This document shows, piece after piece, positions 37,434-46,556 of a DNA stretch of 64,000 nt. The translations under genes and the position numbers were made by a program. Numbering within the stretch: the first letter of the stretch is position 1; each line of letters starts with the position of its first letter. Origin of the DNA: Bacteroidota bacterium (lineage in GTDB: Bacteria > Bacteroidota > Bacteroidia > Bacteroidales > F082); assembly GCA_009773165.1 (NCBI GenBank), contig WOUZ01000002.1, positions 124,001 through 188,000 on the forward strand, written 5' to 3'. The notes under the pieces were generated by a model, which was not told the origin of the DNA, did no database searches, and worked only from the letters and a program-made list of their open reading frames with translations.

Positions 37434-37829
37434 ATGAAAAAACTTCAGCTTATTTCGATTTTGTTTATAGTGTTGCTTTCAGGATGCGCAATCGACGAGG
37501 ATGTAATTCCAGATGAAACTGATCCTGCTTCAGCATTCGTTGGAACGTGGTCGGTGAGCGACAATGCCTTGAAATTGAATTATGAAGTTACCATCACCAA
37601 GAATCCCCTTAATTCAACAGAGGTGATTTTGAGTAATTTTGCTAGTTCAGGTGATGCAGTTACAGGTCTTGTTACAGGTAAAACGGTAACGATCGAAAGC
37701 CAGAATGTTGGCAGTAATTGGGAAGTTGGTGGCTCTGGCGTTTATAAGTCAGCATCACGTTTGGAGTTCACCTATAACTTAATTATTGGTGGTGATTCCG
37801 AGCAACGTCTTGCCGTTTTTCTAAAATAA
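37434..37829 (+). CDS. Lipoprotein of unknown function
   Basis: 131 residues from ATG 37434 (the frame is open 35 codons further upstream, inside the preceding gene). Lipobox LLSGC with C18 as the lipidation site. The rest is beta-rich with no motif I recognise, resembling small lipocalin-like or META-type lipoproteins of Bacteroidota (AFVGTWSVSDNALKLNYEV near residue 38). Tight spacing to the thioredoxin-like gene indicates an operon. Confidence 0.75.
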   Translation: MKKLQLISILFIVLLSGCAIDEDVIPDETDPASAFVGTWSVSDNALKLNYEVTITKNPLNSTEVILSNFASSGDAVTGLVTGKTVTIESQNVGSNWEVGGSGVYKSASRLEFTYNLIIGGDSEQRLAVFLK

Positions 37830-37921
37830 CAATAATCTGGTAAGGTAAATTTGATTCTTGTTAGTTGATATTTTAACCTTTGAACGGGCTTAAGTAGTTA
37901 ATTTATTCTACTGCACAAATT

Positions 37922-38326
37922 TCAGTCCTGCTTTTCGGTCTCCTTTTCTTTTGATTCTTCAATTTTAAGCGTATCCTGCATTTGGGTTAATGAAACTATC
38001 ACACTATCATAAATAGCTTCGAGAATTTCAGGCGACTTACTGTATTCCAATAGATTATCTTTAAAAATCTCAGGTGTTATTTTATGTTTCTTGAAAACAA
38101 GATCAAAATAAAGTTCTTTATTTTCTTCTGCACTTGAGCCATTATTACGCTTATAATTGAGCGCAGCTTCAGTAATTTGAATTTCCTTTATAATCTCAAT
38201 CATCTGTTTCTCGGTGAGATTCAATTTCTCAGAATGAGAAGCCTTATTTTTATCACAGGCTGTCAATAAGCCAAAGAAACTTATAGCTAATATAAAATAT
38301 ACGGTTTTACTGATTAATGTCCTCAT
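37922..38326 (-). CDS. DUF4296 lipoprotein
   Basis: 134 residues with a lipoprotein signal (ISFFGLLTAC, C24). The body is helical: LTEKQMIEIIKEIQITEAAL, then LYFDLVFKKHKITPEIFKDN, the DUF4296 pattern found only in Bacteroidota. Function unknown. It lies downstream of recQ on the same strand, separated from it by a terminator. Confidence 0.85.
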   Translation of the reverse strand: MRTLISKTVYFILAISFFGLLTACDKNKASHSEKLNLTEKQMIEIIKEIQITEAALNYKRNNGSSAEENKELYFDLVFKKHKITPEIFKDNLLEYSKSPEILEAIYDSVIVSLTQMQDTLKIEESKEKETEKQD

Positions 38327-38346
38327 TATATGGGTTTTGTTTATAC

Positions 38347-38379
38347 AAAAACCAGTCTTTATTGCTAAAGACTGGTTTT
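38347..38379 (-). terminator. recQ terminator
   Basis: Perfect 14-bp hairpin, AAAACCAGTCTTTA / TAAAGACTGGTTTT with a 4-5-base loop, 20 bases after the recQ stop codon. Confidence 0.85.
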
Positions 38380-38400
38380 GAAATTTTTCGAATAAAAGGC

Positions 38401-40605
38401 TTAGTTACCAATTTCCGACATAAATTTAATACGCATAAGCCTGATTTCCTCTTCTGTATATTCCGACTCGCCCAATTCTTTGAGCGCGTCTTCTACTGAG
38501 TCGCTTTCGGCCTCATTAAAATATTCATAAATATCTTCCTGATGGTATTCATCAACAAATTCTTCGATATAGTAATTAATATCGATTCTAGTTCCACTTG
38601 CAACAATACTCTCAATTTCAATGAGCAATTCATCAAAAGAAAGATTTTTAGCATAAGCAATATCCTCAAGTGGTAACTTCCGGTCAATATTCTGAATGAT
38701 GTAAACTTTTAAACCTGATTTGTTTACAACCGATTTAACGACCATATCATTTGGCCGGATAATTTCGTTTTCTTCAACATATTGCCGAATCAGCTTAAGG
38801 AAAGGCTCACCATATTTGCCTGCTTTACCAGTTCCGACACCAACAATCTGAGTTAATTCTTCGGAGGTAATTGGATATTGAATGGCCATGTCCTCCAACG
38901 AAGGATCCTGAAAAATTACGAAAGGAGGTAAATTCTCTTTTTTCGAGATTGCTTTCCGGAGGTCTTTAAGCATTGCAAACAGTGTAGTATCAGTTCCACT
39001 GCCTTTTGGCCCTGTTGCTTTCGCGCTTTCAAAATCTTCGTCATCAGGGTTTTCGTAGTCATGATCTTTAGTGAGCATAATAGGCTGAGGATTTTTAATG
39101 AAATCCTTACCTTCTTTCGTCACTTTAAGAATGCCATAATTTTCTATATCCTTTGCTAACAAGCGGTGAATCAAAGCCTGGCGTATTACAGCCTGCCAGA
39201 AGCGTTCGTCTTCATCTTCGCCTGCACCAAAAAATTCATTGGTTTCATGTTTGGCATTTTTAATATCACCTGTTTTCTTTCCAGCCAATAGCTCACTAAT
39301 GTGTTTTAGCTTGAAGAGTTGTTTGACACTTAAAACAGCTTCAAGAACCATTTTTATTTCTTCCTGCCCATCAAATTTTACTTTTGGATTCAAACAATTA
39401 TCGCAAGCGCCACAATTGTCTTTTTCGTAAATTTCACCAAAATAGTGGAGCAGAAGTTTATGTCGGCAAACAGCTGATTCAGCGTAGGTAACAGTCTCAT
39501 TTAAAAGCTCCTTTGCAATTTCCTGTTCAGCTACATGCTTATCTTTCATGAACTTTTCCAGCTTCTGGATATCTTCATAATTGTAGAAAGCAACGCAATT
39601 ACCCTCGCCATCATCACGACCAGCTCTTCCTGTTTCCTGATAATATCCCTCAAGACTTTTTGGAATATCATGGTGGATTACAAAGCGAATGTCGGGTTTG
39701 TCTATTCCCATTCCAAAAGCAATGGTCGCCACAATAACTTCAGCCTCTTCCATAAGAAACTTATCCTGATTCATCCGTCGTGTTGCACCATCAAGTCCAG
39801 CATGGTAAGGCAAAGCTCTGATCCCGTTAACTACCAATGTTTCAGCAATTTCTTCAACTTTTTTCCTGCTTAAACAATAAACAATCCCTGACTTACCAGG
39901 ATTATTTTTGATATACTTGATGATATCTTTGCTTACATCTGAGGTTTTCGGACGTACCTCATAATACAGGTTAGGTCTGTCGAATGAAGACTTAAAGATC
40001 TTTGCATTGGGGATTTCAAGATTTTTTAAAATATCCTGTTGAACCTTTACTGTAGCTGTAGCTGTCAGCGCAATAACAGGAAGCTTTTTATCAATCGCAT
40101 TCATGATGGGACGCAACCGTCTGTATTCAGGACGGAAGTCATGACCCCATTCCGAAATACAATGTGCTTCATCTATTGCAAAAAATGATATTTTAAGTGA
40201 TTTTAAAAAATCAACAGTTTCATCCTTTGTCAAGGATTCAGGCGCAACATATAAAAGTTTTGTCTTTTTTGCTATCAGATCTTCACGCACCTGCATCAGT
40301 TCAGCACGTGATAACGAAGAGTTCATCACATGGGCAATGCCAATATCAGTACCGAAATTGCGGATTGCATCCACCTGATTTTTCATTAATGCAATCAAAG
40401 GAGATACAACTATTGCAGTCCCTTCATTCATTAATGCAGGCAGTTGATAACATAGTGATTTGCCTCCACCTGTGGGCATTACGACAAAAGTGTCGTTTAA
40501 ATCAAGAACATTTTTTATAATAGCTTCCTGATTTCCTTTGAACTGATCAAAGCCAAATATTTTCTTCAGCAGCTCGTGCAGACCATATTCATCCTTTTTG
40601 GCCAT
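38401..40605 (-). CDS. recQ: ATP-dependent DNA helicase RecQ
   Basis: 734 residues. 3'-5' helicase in recombination and replication-fork repair. Seen: Walker A in MPTGGGKSLCYQLPAL, Walker B IDEAHCISEWGHDFRPEY, motif VI in HHDIPKSLEGYYQETGRAGR, zinc site with CRHKLLLHYFGE and CGACDNC, winged helix, and an HRDC domain near 520-600 (AMLKDLRKAISKKENLPPFV). A C-terminal extension of ~110 acidic residues follows, as in other Bacteroidota RecQ1 proteins. Own promoter (TATATTTG) and terminator. Confidence 0.96.
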   Translation of the reverse strand: MAKKDEYGLHELLKKIFGFDQFKGNQEAIIKNVLDLNDTFVVMPTGGGKSLCYQLPALMNEGTAIVVSPLIALMKNQVDAIRNFGTDIGIAHVMNSSLSRAELMQVREDLIAKKTKLLYVAPESLTKDETVDFLKSLKISFFAIDEAHCISEWGHDFRPEYRRLRPIMNAIDKKLPVIALTATATVKVQQDILKNLEIPNAKIFKSSFDRPNLYYEVRPKTSDVSKDIIKYIKNNPGKSGIVYCLSRKKVEEIAETLVVNGIRALPYHAGLDGATRRMNQDKFLMEEAEVIVATIAFGMGIDKPDIRFVIHHDIPKSLEGYYQETGRAGRDDGEGNCVAFYNYEDIQKLEKFMKDKHVAEQEIAKELLNETVTYAESAVCRHKLLLHYFGEIYEKDNCGACDNCLNPKVKFDGQEEIKMVLEAVLSVKQLFKLKHISELLAGKKTGDIKNAKHETNEFFGAGEDEDERFWQAVIRQALIHRLLAKDIENYGILKVTKEGKDFIKNPQPIMLTKDHDYENPDDEDFESAKATGPKGSGTDTTLFAMLKDLRKAISKKENLPPFVIFQDPSLEDMAIQYPITSEELTQIVGVGTGKAGKYGEPFLKLIRQYVEENEIIRPNDMVVKSVVNKSGLKVYIIQNIDRKLPLEDIAYAKNLSFDELLIEIESIVASGTRIDINYYIEEFVDEYHQEDIYEYFNEAESDSVEDALKELGESEYTEEEIRLMRIKFMSEIGN

Positions 40606-40701
40606 CTTTTTATTTCAGTTATTATTACTCTATTGTTAACAGATTTTTCCAAACATTATTGCAGGTATTTTCCTTGTTCAAATGAAGGATCGTCTGTTAG
40701 A

Positions 40702-40734
40702 CAAATATAAGGAATAATTGGTTGGAAAGTGCAA
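40702..40734 (-). promoter_or_regulatory. recQ promoter
   Basis: Minus-strand TTG (40734-40732), 22 bases, TATATTTG (40709-40702); leader of about 90 nt. Confidence 0.6.
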
Positions 40735-40985
40735 CTATTTTTTTGTATTATTTTTTAGTCTGATATACTATTAATTCATTTATTGCATGCTAAATATCAT
40801 TAAATCAATATTATAGGTGTTAAAAATATTTTTTATTTTCATCCTTGTCTTGTAGAAATAGCACAAAAAAAAAGGAAAATTCTTTCCGTAATCGTTTCCA
40901 ATGTAAAAAAAGCAGCTTAATTGCATAGAAGTTTAACATGGTTACGATCACCTTTTATTAAAAATTCAAATAATTTATGGGATCA

Positions 40986-41017
40986 TTGAAGCATATTTGT
41001 CATTTTTTTTACCTTTG
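40986..41017 (+). promoter_or_regulatory. metK promoter
   Basis: TTG (40986-40988), 21 bases, TACCTTTG (41010-41017). Transcription should start near 41024, just ahead of the structured leader. Confidence 0.7.
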
Positions 41018-41045
41018 CGGCTTGAAACCCGTTTATAAAACGGAA

Positions 41046-41117
41046 GTTGTGGAAAGATTTGATTGATTGCAACCACAGAAAAAAATGCTAAAATATGCTT
41101 TAGCCTTTCAATCATCC
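41046..41117 (+). ncRNA. Candidate SAM-II-like riboswitch in the metK leader
   Basis: Hairpin P1 TGTGG/CCACA (41048-41052 with 41073-41077) has the loop GATTTGATTGATTGCAA, close to the SAM-II loop pattern GAUUU-n-AUUGCAA. Seven loop bases TGATTGA (41060-41066) pair perfectly with TCAATCA (41108-41114), forming an H-type pseudoknot as in SAM-II. Between lies GCTAAA, also conserved in SAM-II, here paired to TTTAGC (41087-41104) in an extra hairpin. Its place directly before S-adenosylmethionine synthetase fits. The tail-loop sequence differs from the alphaproteobacterial consensus I remember, and the extra hairpin is atypical, so the class is a proposal. Confidence 0.55.
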
Positions 41118-41152
41118 TTCCCGTTATTTTTTTACTTTTTAAATAATGTAAT

Positions 41153-42454
41153 ATGGGATATTTATTTACATCTGAATCAGTTTCGGAAGGTCATCCTGAC
41201 AAAGTAGCTGATCAGATTTCTGATGCAATTCTTGACGAAATGCTCAGATTCGACCCGGAGTCGAAAGTAGCTGTTGAAACGATGGTCACTACTGGTCTGA
41301 CTGTTGTAGCCGGTGAAGTAAAAACACGAGGATACGTTGATATTCAAAATGTTGTAAGGGAAACCATCAATCATATTGGATACACAAAAGCCTCCTATCG
41401 TTTCGATGGTAATTCTTGCGGCGTATTATCCGCCATCCATGAACAATCACCGGATATTAATCAGGGTGTTGAACGTAATTTACCTGAAGATCAGGGTGCT
41501 GGAGATCAGGGGATGATGTTTGGCTATGCTTGCAGAGAAATGGATAATTTCATGCCTGTAACAACGGAACTTTCCCATAAATTCCTTCAAGAACTTGCAG
41601 CTATTCGCAGGGAGGGAAAACAGATGAAATACCTCGGCCCTGATGCAAAATCACAGGTAACCGTTGAGTATGGTGATAAATGGAAACCTATAAGGGTTGA
41701 AACTATTGTGATCTCTACCCAGCATGATGATTTTGATGAAGAAGAAGTTATGCTCAAAAAGATCAAAGAAGACGTAGAGAAAATTCTTATCCCAAGGGTA
41801 AAGAAAATGCTCCCGCCCAGAATTAAAAAGCTTTTTGGAGATGATATAAAACTCTTTGTGAATCCGACAGGCAAATTTACTATTGGTGGACCTCATGGAG
41901 ACTCAGGGCTTACCGGACGAAAAATTATTGTTGATACCTATGGTGGCAGAGGTGCTCATGGAGGTGGTGCTTTCTCGGGAAAAGACCCTTCTAAAGTGGA
42001 TCGTTCAGCTGCTTACGCAACAAGGCATATCGCAAAAAATCTTGTTGCTGCAGGTGTGGCTGATGAAGCGCTCGTGCAGGTTGCTTATGCTATTGGTGTT
42101 GCAAGCCCTGTTGGGTTTTATGTTAATACCTTTAACACGTCGAAACTAAAGGATTCTGAGGGTAAAAGGATTACAGATCAGGCAATTGCAGCAAGTCTAC
42201 AGTCAATTTTTGATATGCGTCCTTATGCCATCGTAAAACGTTTTGGTCTTAAGAATCCGATCTTCAAGGAAACAGCGGCTTATGGTCATTTTGGAAGAGA
42301 ATCATACAAAAAAGAAGTGGAAGTAAGATATTCCGATGAAACAACTGAGTCAAGAACTGATAAGAATGGGACAAAGCACTATAAAGTAGTTGATTTTTTT
42401 GCTTGGGAAAAGCTTGATTATGTCGATTCTATAAAAAATGCATTTGGATTGTAG
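41153..42454 (+). CDS. metK: S-adenosylmethionine synthase
   Basis: 433 residues. Makes SAM from methionine and ATP in the cytoplasm. ATP and metal motifs are intact: [52 protein letters not shown] and [16 protein letters not shown]. Slightly longer than the E. coli enzyme (384), with insertions near 190-230 and at the C-terminus that are common in Bacteroidota. Monocistronic, with a structured leader likely to sense SAM and an intrinsic terminator downstream. Confidence 0.97.
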   Translation: MGYLFTSESVSEGHPDKVADQISDAILDEMLRFDPESKVAVETMVTTGLTVVAGEVKTRGYVDIQNVVRETINHIGYTKASYRFDGNSCGVLSAIHEQSPDINQGVERNLPEDQGAGDQGMMFGYACREMDNFMPVTTELSHKFLQELAAIRREGKQMKYLGPDAKSQVTVEYGDKWKPIRVETIVISTQHDDFDEEEVMLKKIKEDVEKILIPRVKKMLPPRIKKLFGDDIKLFVNPTGKFTIGGPHGDSGLTGRKIIVDTYGGRGAHGGGAFSGKDPSKVDRSAAYATRHIAKNLVAAGVADEALVQVAYAIGVASPVGFYVNTFNTSKLKDSEGKRITDQAIAASLQSIFDMRPYAIVKRFGLKNPIFKETAAYGHFGRESYKKEVEVRYSDETTESRTDKNGTKHYKVVDFFAWEKLDYVDSIKNAFGL

Positions 42455-42474
42455 TTGCATGCGATCTTCAAAAG

Positions 42475-42506
42475 AAAGACAGTTACTAAAAACTGTCTTT
42501 TTTTTT
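42475..42506 (+). terminator. metK terminator
   Basis: Perfect 10-bp stem AAAGACAGTT / AACTGTCTTT, 6-base loop, then T run to 42506. Confidence 0.92.
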
Positions 42507-42670
42507 GACTGGTAATTGGGGTGAATCAATAAATGTGATTACTTAAAGACATGTAAATCAATATAATAGATTTTATTATAACACGCTTTGTAGCATGAAT
42601 AATTCAACTAAATTGCATCATGTTTTAAAGGATTATTTATAATCAGTGAAAACCTAAATAATTAAACTAA

Positions 42671-43021
42671 ATGAACATTGAAGAAGTAAGAACTTATTGT
42701 ATTAATAAAGTTGCTGTTACAGAAAGCATGCCATTTGGAGATGATACTTTGGTTTTTAAGGTAGCAGATAAGATATTTCTTTTAGCTAACCTTGATGGGC
42801 CATTGACGCTTAATTTAAAAGCTTTGCCTGAAGATGTAATTGATAGAATCGAACGTTTTCCTGAAGCCCGGCCTGGATATCATATGAACAAGAAACATTG
42901 GATAACGGTTGATGTAGCTGATTGCTTTGATGAAGCCAGACTTTTAAAATGGATTGATGAGTCATATAACCTGATTGTTGAAAGTCTGCCTCAAAAAACT
43001 CGCATGAGCTTTCTTCTATAG
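42671..43021 (+). CDS. MmcQ/YjbR-family protein
   Basis: 116 residues, full length for the family, which has a double-wing DNA-binding-like fold but no established function. The motif PFGDDTLVFKVADKIFLL near residue 20 and the terminal half PGYHMNKKHWITVDV are typical. A 29-base gap separates it from the porin gene. No promoter recognised upstream. Confidence 0.88.
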   Translation: MNIEEVRTYCINKVAVTESMPFGDDTLVFKVADKIFLLANLDGPLTLNLKALPEDVIDRIERFPEARPGYHMNKKHWITVDVADCFDEARLLKWIDESYNLIVESLPQKTRMSFLL

Positions 43022-43050
43022 TATTACAAACTATTTATTTTGAGAATGTT

Positions 43051-44259
43051 ATGAGCATTTTATTTAAAAAAGTATTTTTAGCAGTTAGTTTGGTTTTATT
43101 TTGTTTTCATCACATTCTTGGACAAACAGAAGTAGATGAACGAGCAATGGTTGATTTCCGAAAAGGATTAGGATTTTATAGTCCTGATGGCACTTTTGGA
43201 ATAAATATACGAACCAGAATGCAAAATCGACTAGCTTTTAATTTTGATAACGAATTTGCTATTGAAGATATCGAAGCTCGTGTAAGCCGGTTAAGGCTTC
43301 GTTTTGATGGGTATATTAAAAGTAAAAAGCTTACCTATTATTTGCAACTCTCTTTTTCTCGCGGAGATCAGGATTGGGATAATAGTGGAGTGCCAAATGT
43401 TGTGAGAGACGCCATGGTTTATTACCATTTCAATAAAAATTTTTATTTGGGTTTTGGACAGGGCAAGTTGCCGGGAAACAGACAGCGTATTATTTCAAGC
43501 GGTCAACAGCAAATTTATGATCGATCAGTAGTGAATGCAAATTATACGCTTGACAGGGATTTTGGCTTGTTTGGATATTATTCGAATAATCTGGGAAACA
43601 TGGAGTATAAAGTTAAAGCTGCTTTATCAACTGGTGATGGACGAAATCAGTTAAAAACAGATAATGGATTGATGTACACTGCAAGAGTAGAATTTTTGCC
43701 ATTGGGAAAATTTACGAATGATGGCGATTTTTCGGAAGGTGACCTTGAATTTGAGAAGAATCCAAAAATTTCTATTTCAGGAGGGTATGCTTTTAACAAC
43801 AAAGCAAGACGAACAAGAGGGACAACAGGGAGTTTTTTATATGAAAGCAAGGACATGACATCTTTTTTTGCAGACGTAATTGTTAAATATAATGGATGGG
43901 CAGCTTCAGCCGAATATATAAGTCGTGATACAGATGCATCAGCAATTACATATGATGTAAACGACTCATTATTAATGGAATATGTTTTGATAGGTAATGG
44001 AATAGATACCCAACTAAGTTATTGTTTCCCTTCCTATTGGGAAATAGCAGCAAGATATGCCATTTCTACTCCTTACACTGAAATCAGATCATATGCAAGA
44101 AAAGACCAGTATTACCAAATCGGAGTAAACAAATACATCAATAAACATCTTACTAAGGTTCAATTGTTTACGGGTTATCGTATGCAAAATGCAATGTCAC
44201 CTGATTTGAACTCAAAGGAAAATTTTTTACTTGTATTTCAGGTTGAATTAGGAATTTGA
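43051..44259 (+). CDS. Porin, OprO/OprP (phosphate-selective) family
   Basis: 402 residues with signal peptide (ends HHILGQ). After a short N-terminal part come many amphipathic strands (RVSRLRLRFDGYIKSKKLTY, FYLGFGQGKLPGNRQRI) typical of 16-strand trimeric porins, and a C-terminal strand ENFLLVFQVELGI. Family members pass phosphate or other anions; several in Bacteroidota are of unknown specificity. The stop lies 12 bases inside the 3' end of the convergent tatC gene. Confidence 0.85.
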   Translation: MSILFKKVFLAVSLVLFCFHHILGQTEVDERAMVDFRKGLGFYSPDGTFGINIRTRMQNRLAFNFDNEFAIEDIEARVSRLRLRFDGYIKSKKLTYYLQLSFSRGDQDWDNSGVPNVVRDAMVYYHFNKNFYLGFGQGKLPGNRQRIISSGQQQIYDRSVVNANYTLDRDFGLFGYYSNNLGNMEYKVKAALSTGDGRNQLKTDNGLMYTARVEFLPLGKFTNDGDFSEGDLEFEKNPKISISGGYAFNNKARRTRGTTGSFLYESKDMTSFFADVIVKYNGWAASAEYISRDTDASAITYDVNDSLLMEYVLIGNGIDTQLSYCFPSYWEIAARYAISTPYTEIRSYARKDQYYQIGVNKYINKHLTKVQLFTGYRMQNAMSPDLNSKENFLLVFQVELGI

Positions 44260-45075
44260 TACCCTCTCTTTTTTTGTAATTCGCTCTGAGGCAAAGATAC
44301 TTAGCTCGTATAGCCCCATAAGAGGAATACAAACAAGAATCTGACTGAATACGTCTGGAGGGGTAATAATAGCTGAGATTATCAAAAGTATTACCAAAGT
44401 ATATTTTCTGTTTCTTTTTAAAAAAGCAGGGGTGACAATGCCAATTTTTGTAAGAAAATAAATGATAAGGGGCATTTCAAAAACAATTCCTACAGCAAAG
44501 GTGGTCGAAACAACTGTGCTGATATAAGAATTAAGAGAAATCTGATTCAAAACAGAAGCACTCACCTGGTAAGATCCAAAAAAGTTAACTGTCAGAGGTA
44601 CAATAACATAGTAACTAAAAAGTACGCCTATAAAGAATAATGCGGAACTTATAATGACAGCTTTTCGGGATGCTTTTGATTCATTTTCCTTGAGAGCAGG
44701 GCGTACAAATCTCCAAATTTCATTAAGAATAAAAGGAAAAGCCAGAATGACTCCGGTTATAAAAGAAATATAGAAATGCATCATAAATTGTCCCGACATA
44801 TTTATGTTGATGATCTGTATATTTAGGTTTTCAAGACAAAGGCCATCAATTGAAAACATTTTGGCGACGTAGCAGAAGAATCTGTTGGTGATAAAATCAC
44901 CACGACTTGGACCTAAAATAATCTCATCGAATAAAATCCTGCGATTAAGAAATGCAATTGCACCTAAAACTACTATTGAAATCACACTTCTAACAATATG
45001 TGTACGCAGTTCTTCGAGATGGTCCCAAAATGACATCTCTTTTTCAGACGATTCTTCTCTTTCAGTTTTCGACAT
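44248..45075 (-). CDS. tatC: Sec-independent protein translocase TatC
   Basis: 275 residues, six membrane segments. TatC recognises twin-arginine signals and exports folded proteins. The signal-peptide-binding motif FWDHLEELRTHIVRSV is at residues 16-31; the Glu pair and the conserved Pro-rich block PFILNEIWRFVRPALKENE follow, as does FLKRNRKYTLVILLI. No tatA/tatB gene is adjacent, common in this phylum. Overlaps the convergent porin gene by 12 bases at the 3' end. Confidence 0.95.
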   Translation of the reverse strand: MSKTEREESSEKEMSFWDHLEELRTHIVRSVISIVVLGAIAFLNRRILFDEIILGPSRGDFITNRFFCYVAKMFSIDGLCLENLNIQIININMSGQFMMHFYISFITGVILAFPFILNEIWRFVRPALKENESKASRKAVIISSALFFIGVLFSYYVIVPLTVNFFGSYQVSASVLNQISLNSYISTVVSTTFAVGIVFEMPLIIYFLTKIGIVTPAFLKRNRKYTLVILLIISAIITPPDVFSQILVCIPLMGLYELSIFASERITKKERVSNS

Positions 45076-45209
45076 TTTCTCCGATTTGAATCGCGAAATT
45101 ACAAATAACCCGGCATATTTAGTAAATGCAGCAGAAGCATCTTTTTGACATCTTCAATTTTTTCAATCATTCCAATTATCAAGAACAATTCTTAATAGGA
45201 GGTTTTATG

Positions 45210-45217
45210 TATATTTG
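45210..45217 (+). promoter_or_regulatory. -7 element of the FAD oxidoreductase gene
   Basis: TATATTTG, 13 bases before the ATG at 45231. A perfect Shine-Dalgarno-like AGGAGG lies upstream of the element, so it cannot serve a transcript starting here. Confidence 0.5.
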
Positions 45218-45230
45218 CCAAAAGTGAAAA

Positions 45231-46412
45231 ATGATCGAATACGATTATATCATAGTGGGAGCGGGTATTGCCGGCATTAAAGCTGTTGAGGGAATTCGCA
45301 GTGTCGATTCAAACGGTAAAATTCTTCTGATCAATGGTGAAGACCGCGAGCCATATAAGCGTACCCAAATTAGTAAGCAACTTGTTAATGGGTTTGAAAA
45401 AGACGCCTTTGCTATTCATGCACCCGATTGGTTTGATGCAAATAGTGTGACTGTCCTATCCAATTTAATGCACTCATTTTCAATTGATAACAAAACTCTT
45501 GCAACAAAAAATCATCAGCTTTTTCATTGGAATAAACTTATTCTTGCAATGGGGAGTAGCCCAACACCTTTGGCACTTAAGGGAAATGGAAAAACAGAAA
45601 TTAACTACTTCAGGACTGCTTATGATGCTGAACAATTGATTCAAAAGGCAAACGAGATCAAACGTGTTCTGGTAATTGGAGGAGGAGTCCTCGGTGTAGA
45701 ACTTGCTTCAGCGCTGGCTCAAATGGGAAAAACTGTAAGTTTGGTTCATGCTCAATCCTTACTGATGCATCGTCAATTAGATGAAGCGCTTTCAAGTCAC
45801 TTGTATAGTTTGTTGCAATCAAATGGTATACAAGTGATTATGGATGAAAAGATTAAATCGGTATCTAAAACCGGAAACGGGAAGTTGTTGGTTGAAATTG
45901 GCGAAATGATTCATTTATTAACCGACTTTATCATTGCTGCAAATGGAGTAACTCCATCCTTTCATCTTGCAGAAAAGGCAGGTTTAGAGGTCGGTAAGGG
46001 AATTAAAGTCAATAATTTCTTACAAACATCACACCCTGATGTTTTTGCTGCAGGTGATGTTGCACAACATCCTAATGGGCAGATTAGCGGTTTATGGCAT
46101 GATGCTGAAAATCAGGGTTATCTTGCAGGGGTTAACGCAGCAGGACGCCCTTCAGAACGTTCAAAACGAAAATACAGGATGAAACTTGAAGTATTTGGGC
46201 AATTTTATTTCTCTTTAAATGTCCCAAAGTTTTCAAAAAGTAAAAAGGAACTGGTTCATGAAAAAAACAACATGTATTATCGCTTCTTTTTTGAAGAATC
46301 GAAACTTGATGGCGTATTGATGCTTAACGACAAAGTAAATGCTAAACAACTGGAAAAAGCTGTAAATGAAGGCTGGGATCGTGAAAAAGTGATTGAATTA
46401 TTTTGTCAATAG
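45231..46412 (+). CDS. FAD/NAD(P)-dependent oxidoreductase, rubredoxin-/nitrite-reductase-like
   Basis: 393 residues. FAD motif YDYIIVGAGIAGIKAVEGIR at the N-terminus, NAD(P) motif VLVIGGGVLGVELASALAQMG at about 140, and the GD motif ANGVTPSFHLAEKAGLEV ... VFAAGDVAQHP near 275. This is the pyridine nucleotide-disulfide reductase family lacking a redox-active Cys pair; its closest relatives pass electrons from NAD(P)H to rubredoxin, ferredoxin or nitrite reductase. The partner cannot be identified. Its own promoter places it separate from mrp downstream. Confidence 0.85.
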   Translation: MIEYDYIIVGAGIAGIKAVEGIRSVDSNGKILLINGEDREPYKRTQISKQLVNGFEKDAFAIHAPDWFDANSVTVLSNLMHSFSIDNKTLATKNHQLFHWNKLILAMGSSPTPLALKGNGKTEINYFRTAYDAEQLIQKANEIKRVLVIGGGVLGVELASALAQMGKTVSLVHAQSLLMHRQLDEALSSHLYSLLQSNGIQVIMDEKIKSVSKTGNGKLLVEIGEMIHLLTDFIIAANGVTPSFHLAEKAGLEVGKGIKVNNFLQTSHPDVFAAGDVAQHPNGQISGLWHDAENQGYLAGVNAAGRPSERSKRKYRMKLEVFGQFYFSLNVPKFSKSKKELVHEKNNMYYRFFFEESKLDGVLMLNDKVNAKQLEKAVNEGWDREKVIELFCQ

Positions 46413-46501
46413 AATCCTTTCAGATAAGTGGTACGAACGTGCCATTATTTTTTATTCAATAGAAGAAATTTAAGATCATTATACTGCTTATAGGTATTTA
46501 G

Positions 46502-46509
46502 TATATTTG
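46502..46509 (+). promoter_or_regulatory. -7 element of mrp
   Basis: TATATTTG, 48 bases before the ATG of mrp; no clear -33 element. Confidence 0.4.
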
Positions 46510-46556
46510 TGGTCTGTAAATCGTGTTATTTATAATTATTCTAAATAGTGTTTTCA

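Larger units (their letters stand above)
40606..41152. other. 547-bp intergenic region between recQ and metK
   Basis: Contains the divergent recQ and metK promoters and the metK leader RNA. The stretch 40740-40980 is very AT-rich and shows no ORF, repeat or fold I recognise. Confidence 0.6.

Noticed and set aside
44248-44259. 12-bp overlap of porin and tatC 3' ends as a possible antisense control
   Set aside because: Short convergent overlaps are common; no terminator or antisense promoter is seen.
45207-45227. Six-codon leader ORF (MYICQK) with AGGAGG upstream of the FAD oxidoreductase gene
   Set aside because: The stretch contains the TATATTTG promoter element, so transcription for the oxidoreductase should begin after it. 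The Shine-Dalgarno-like sequence is probably chance.
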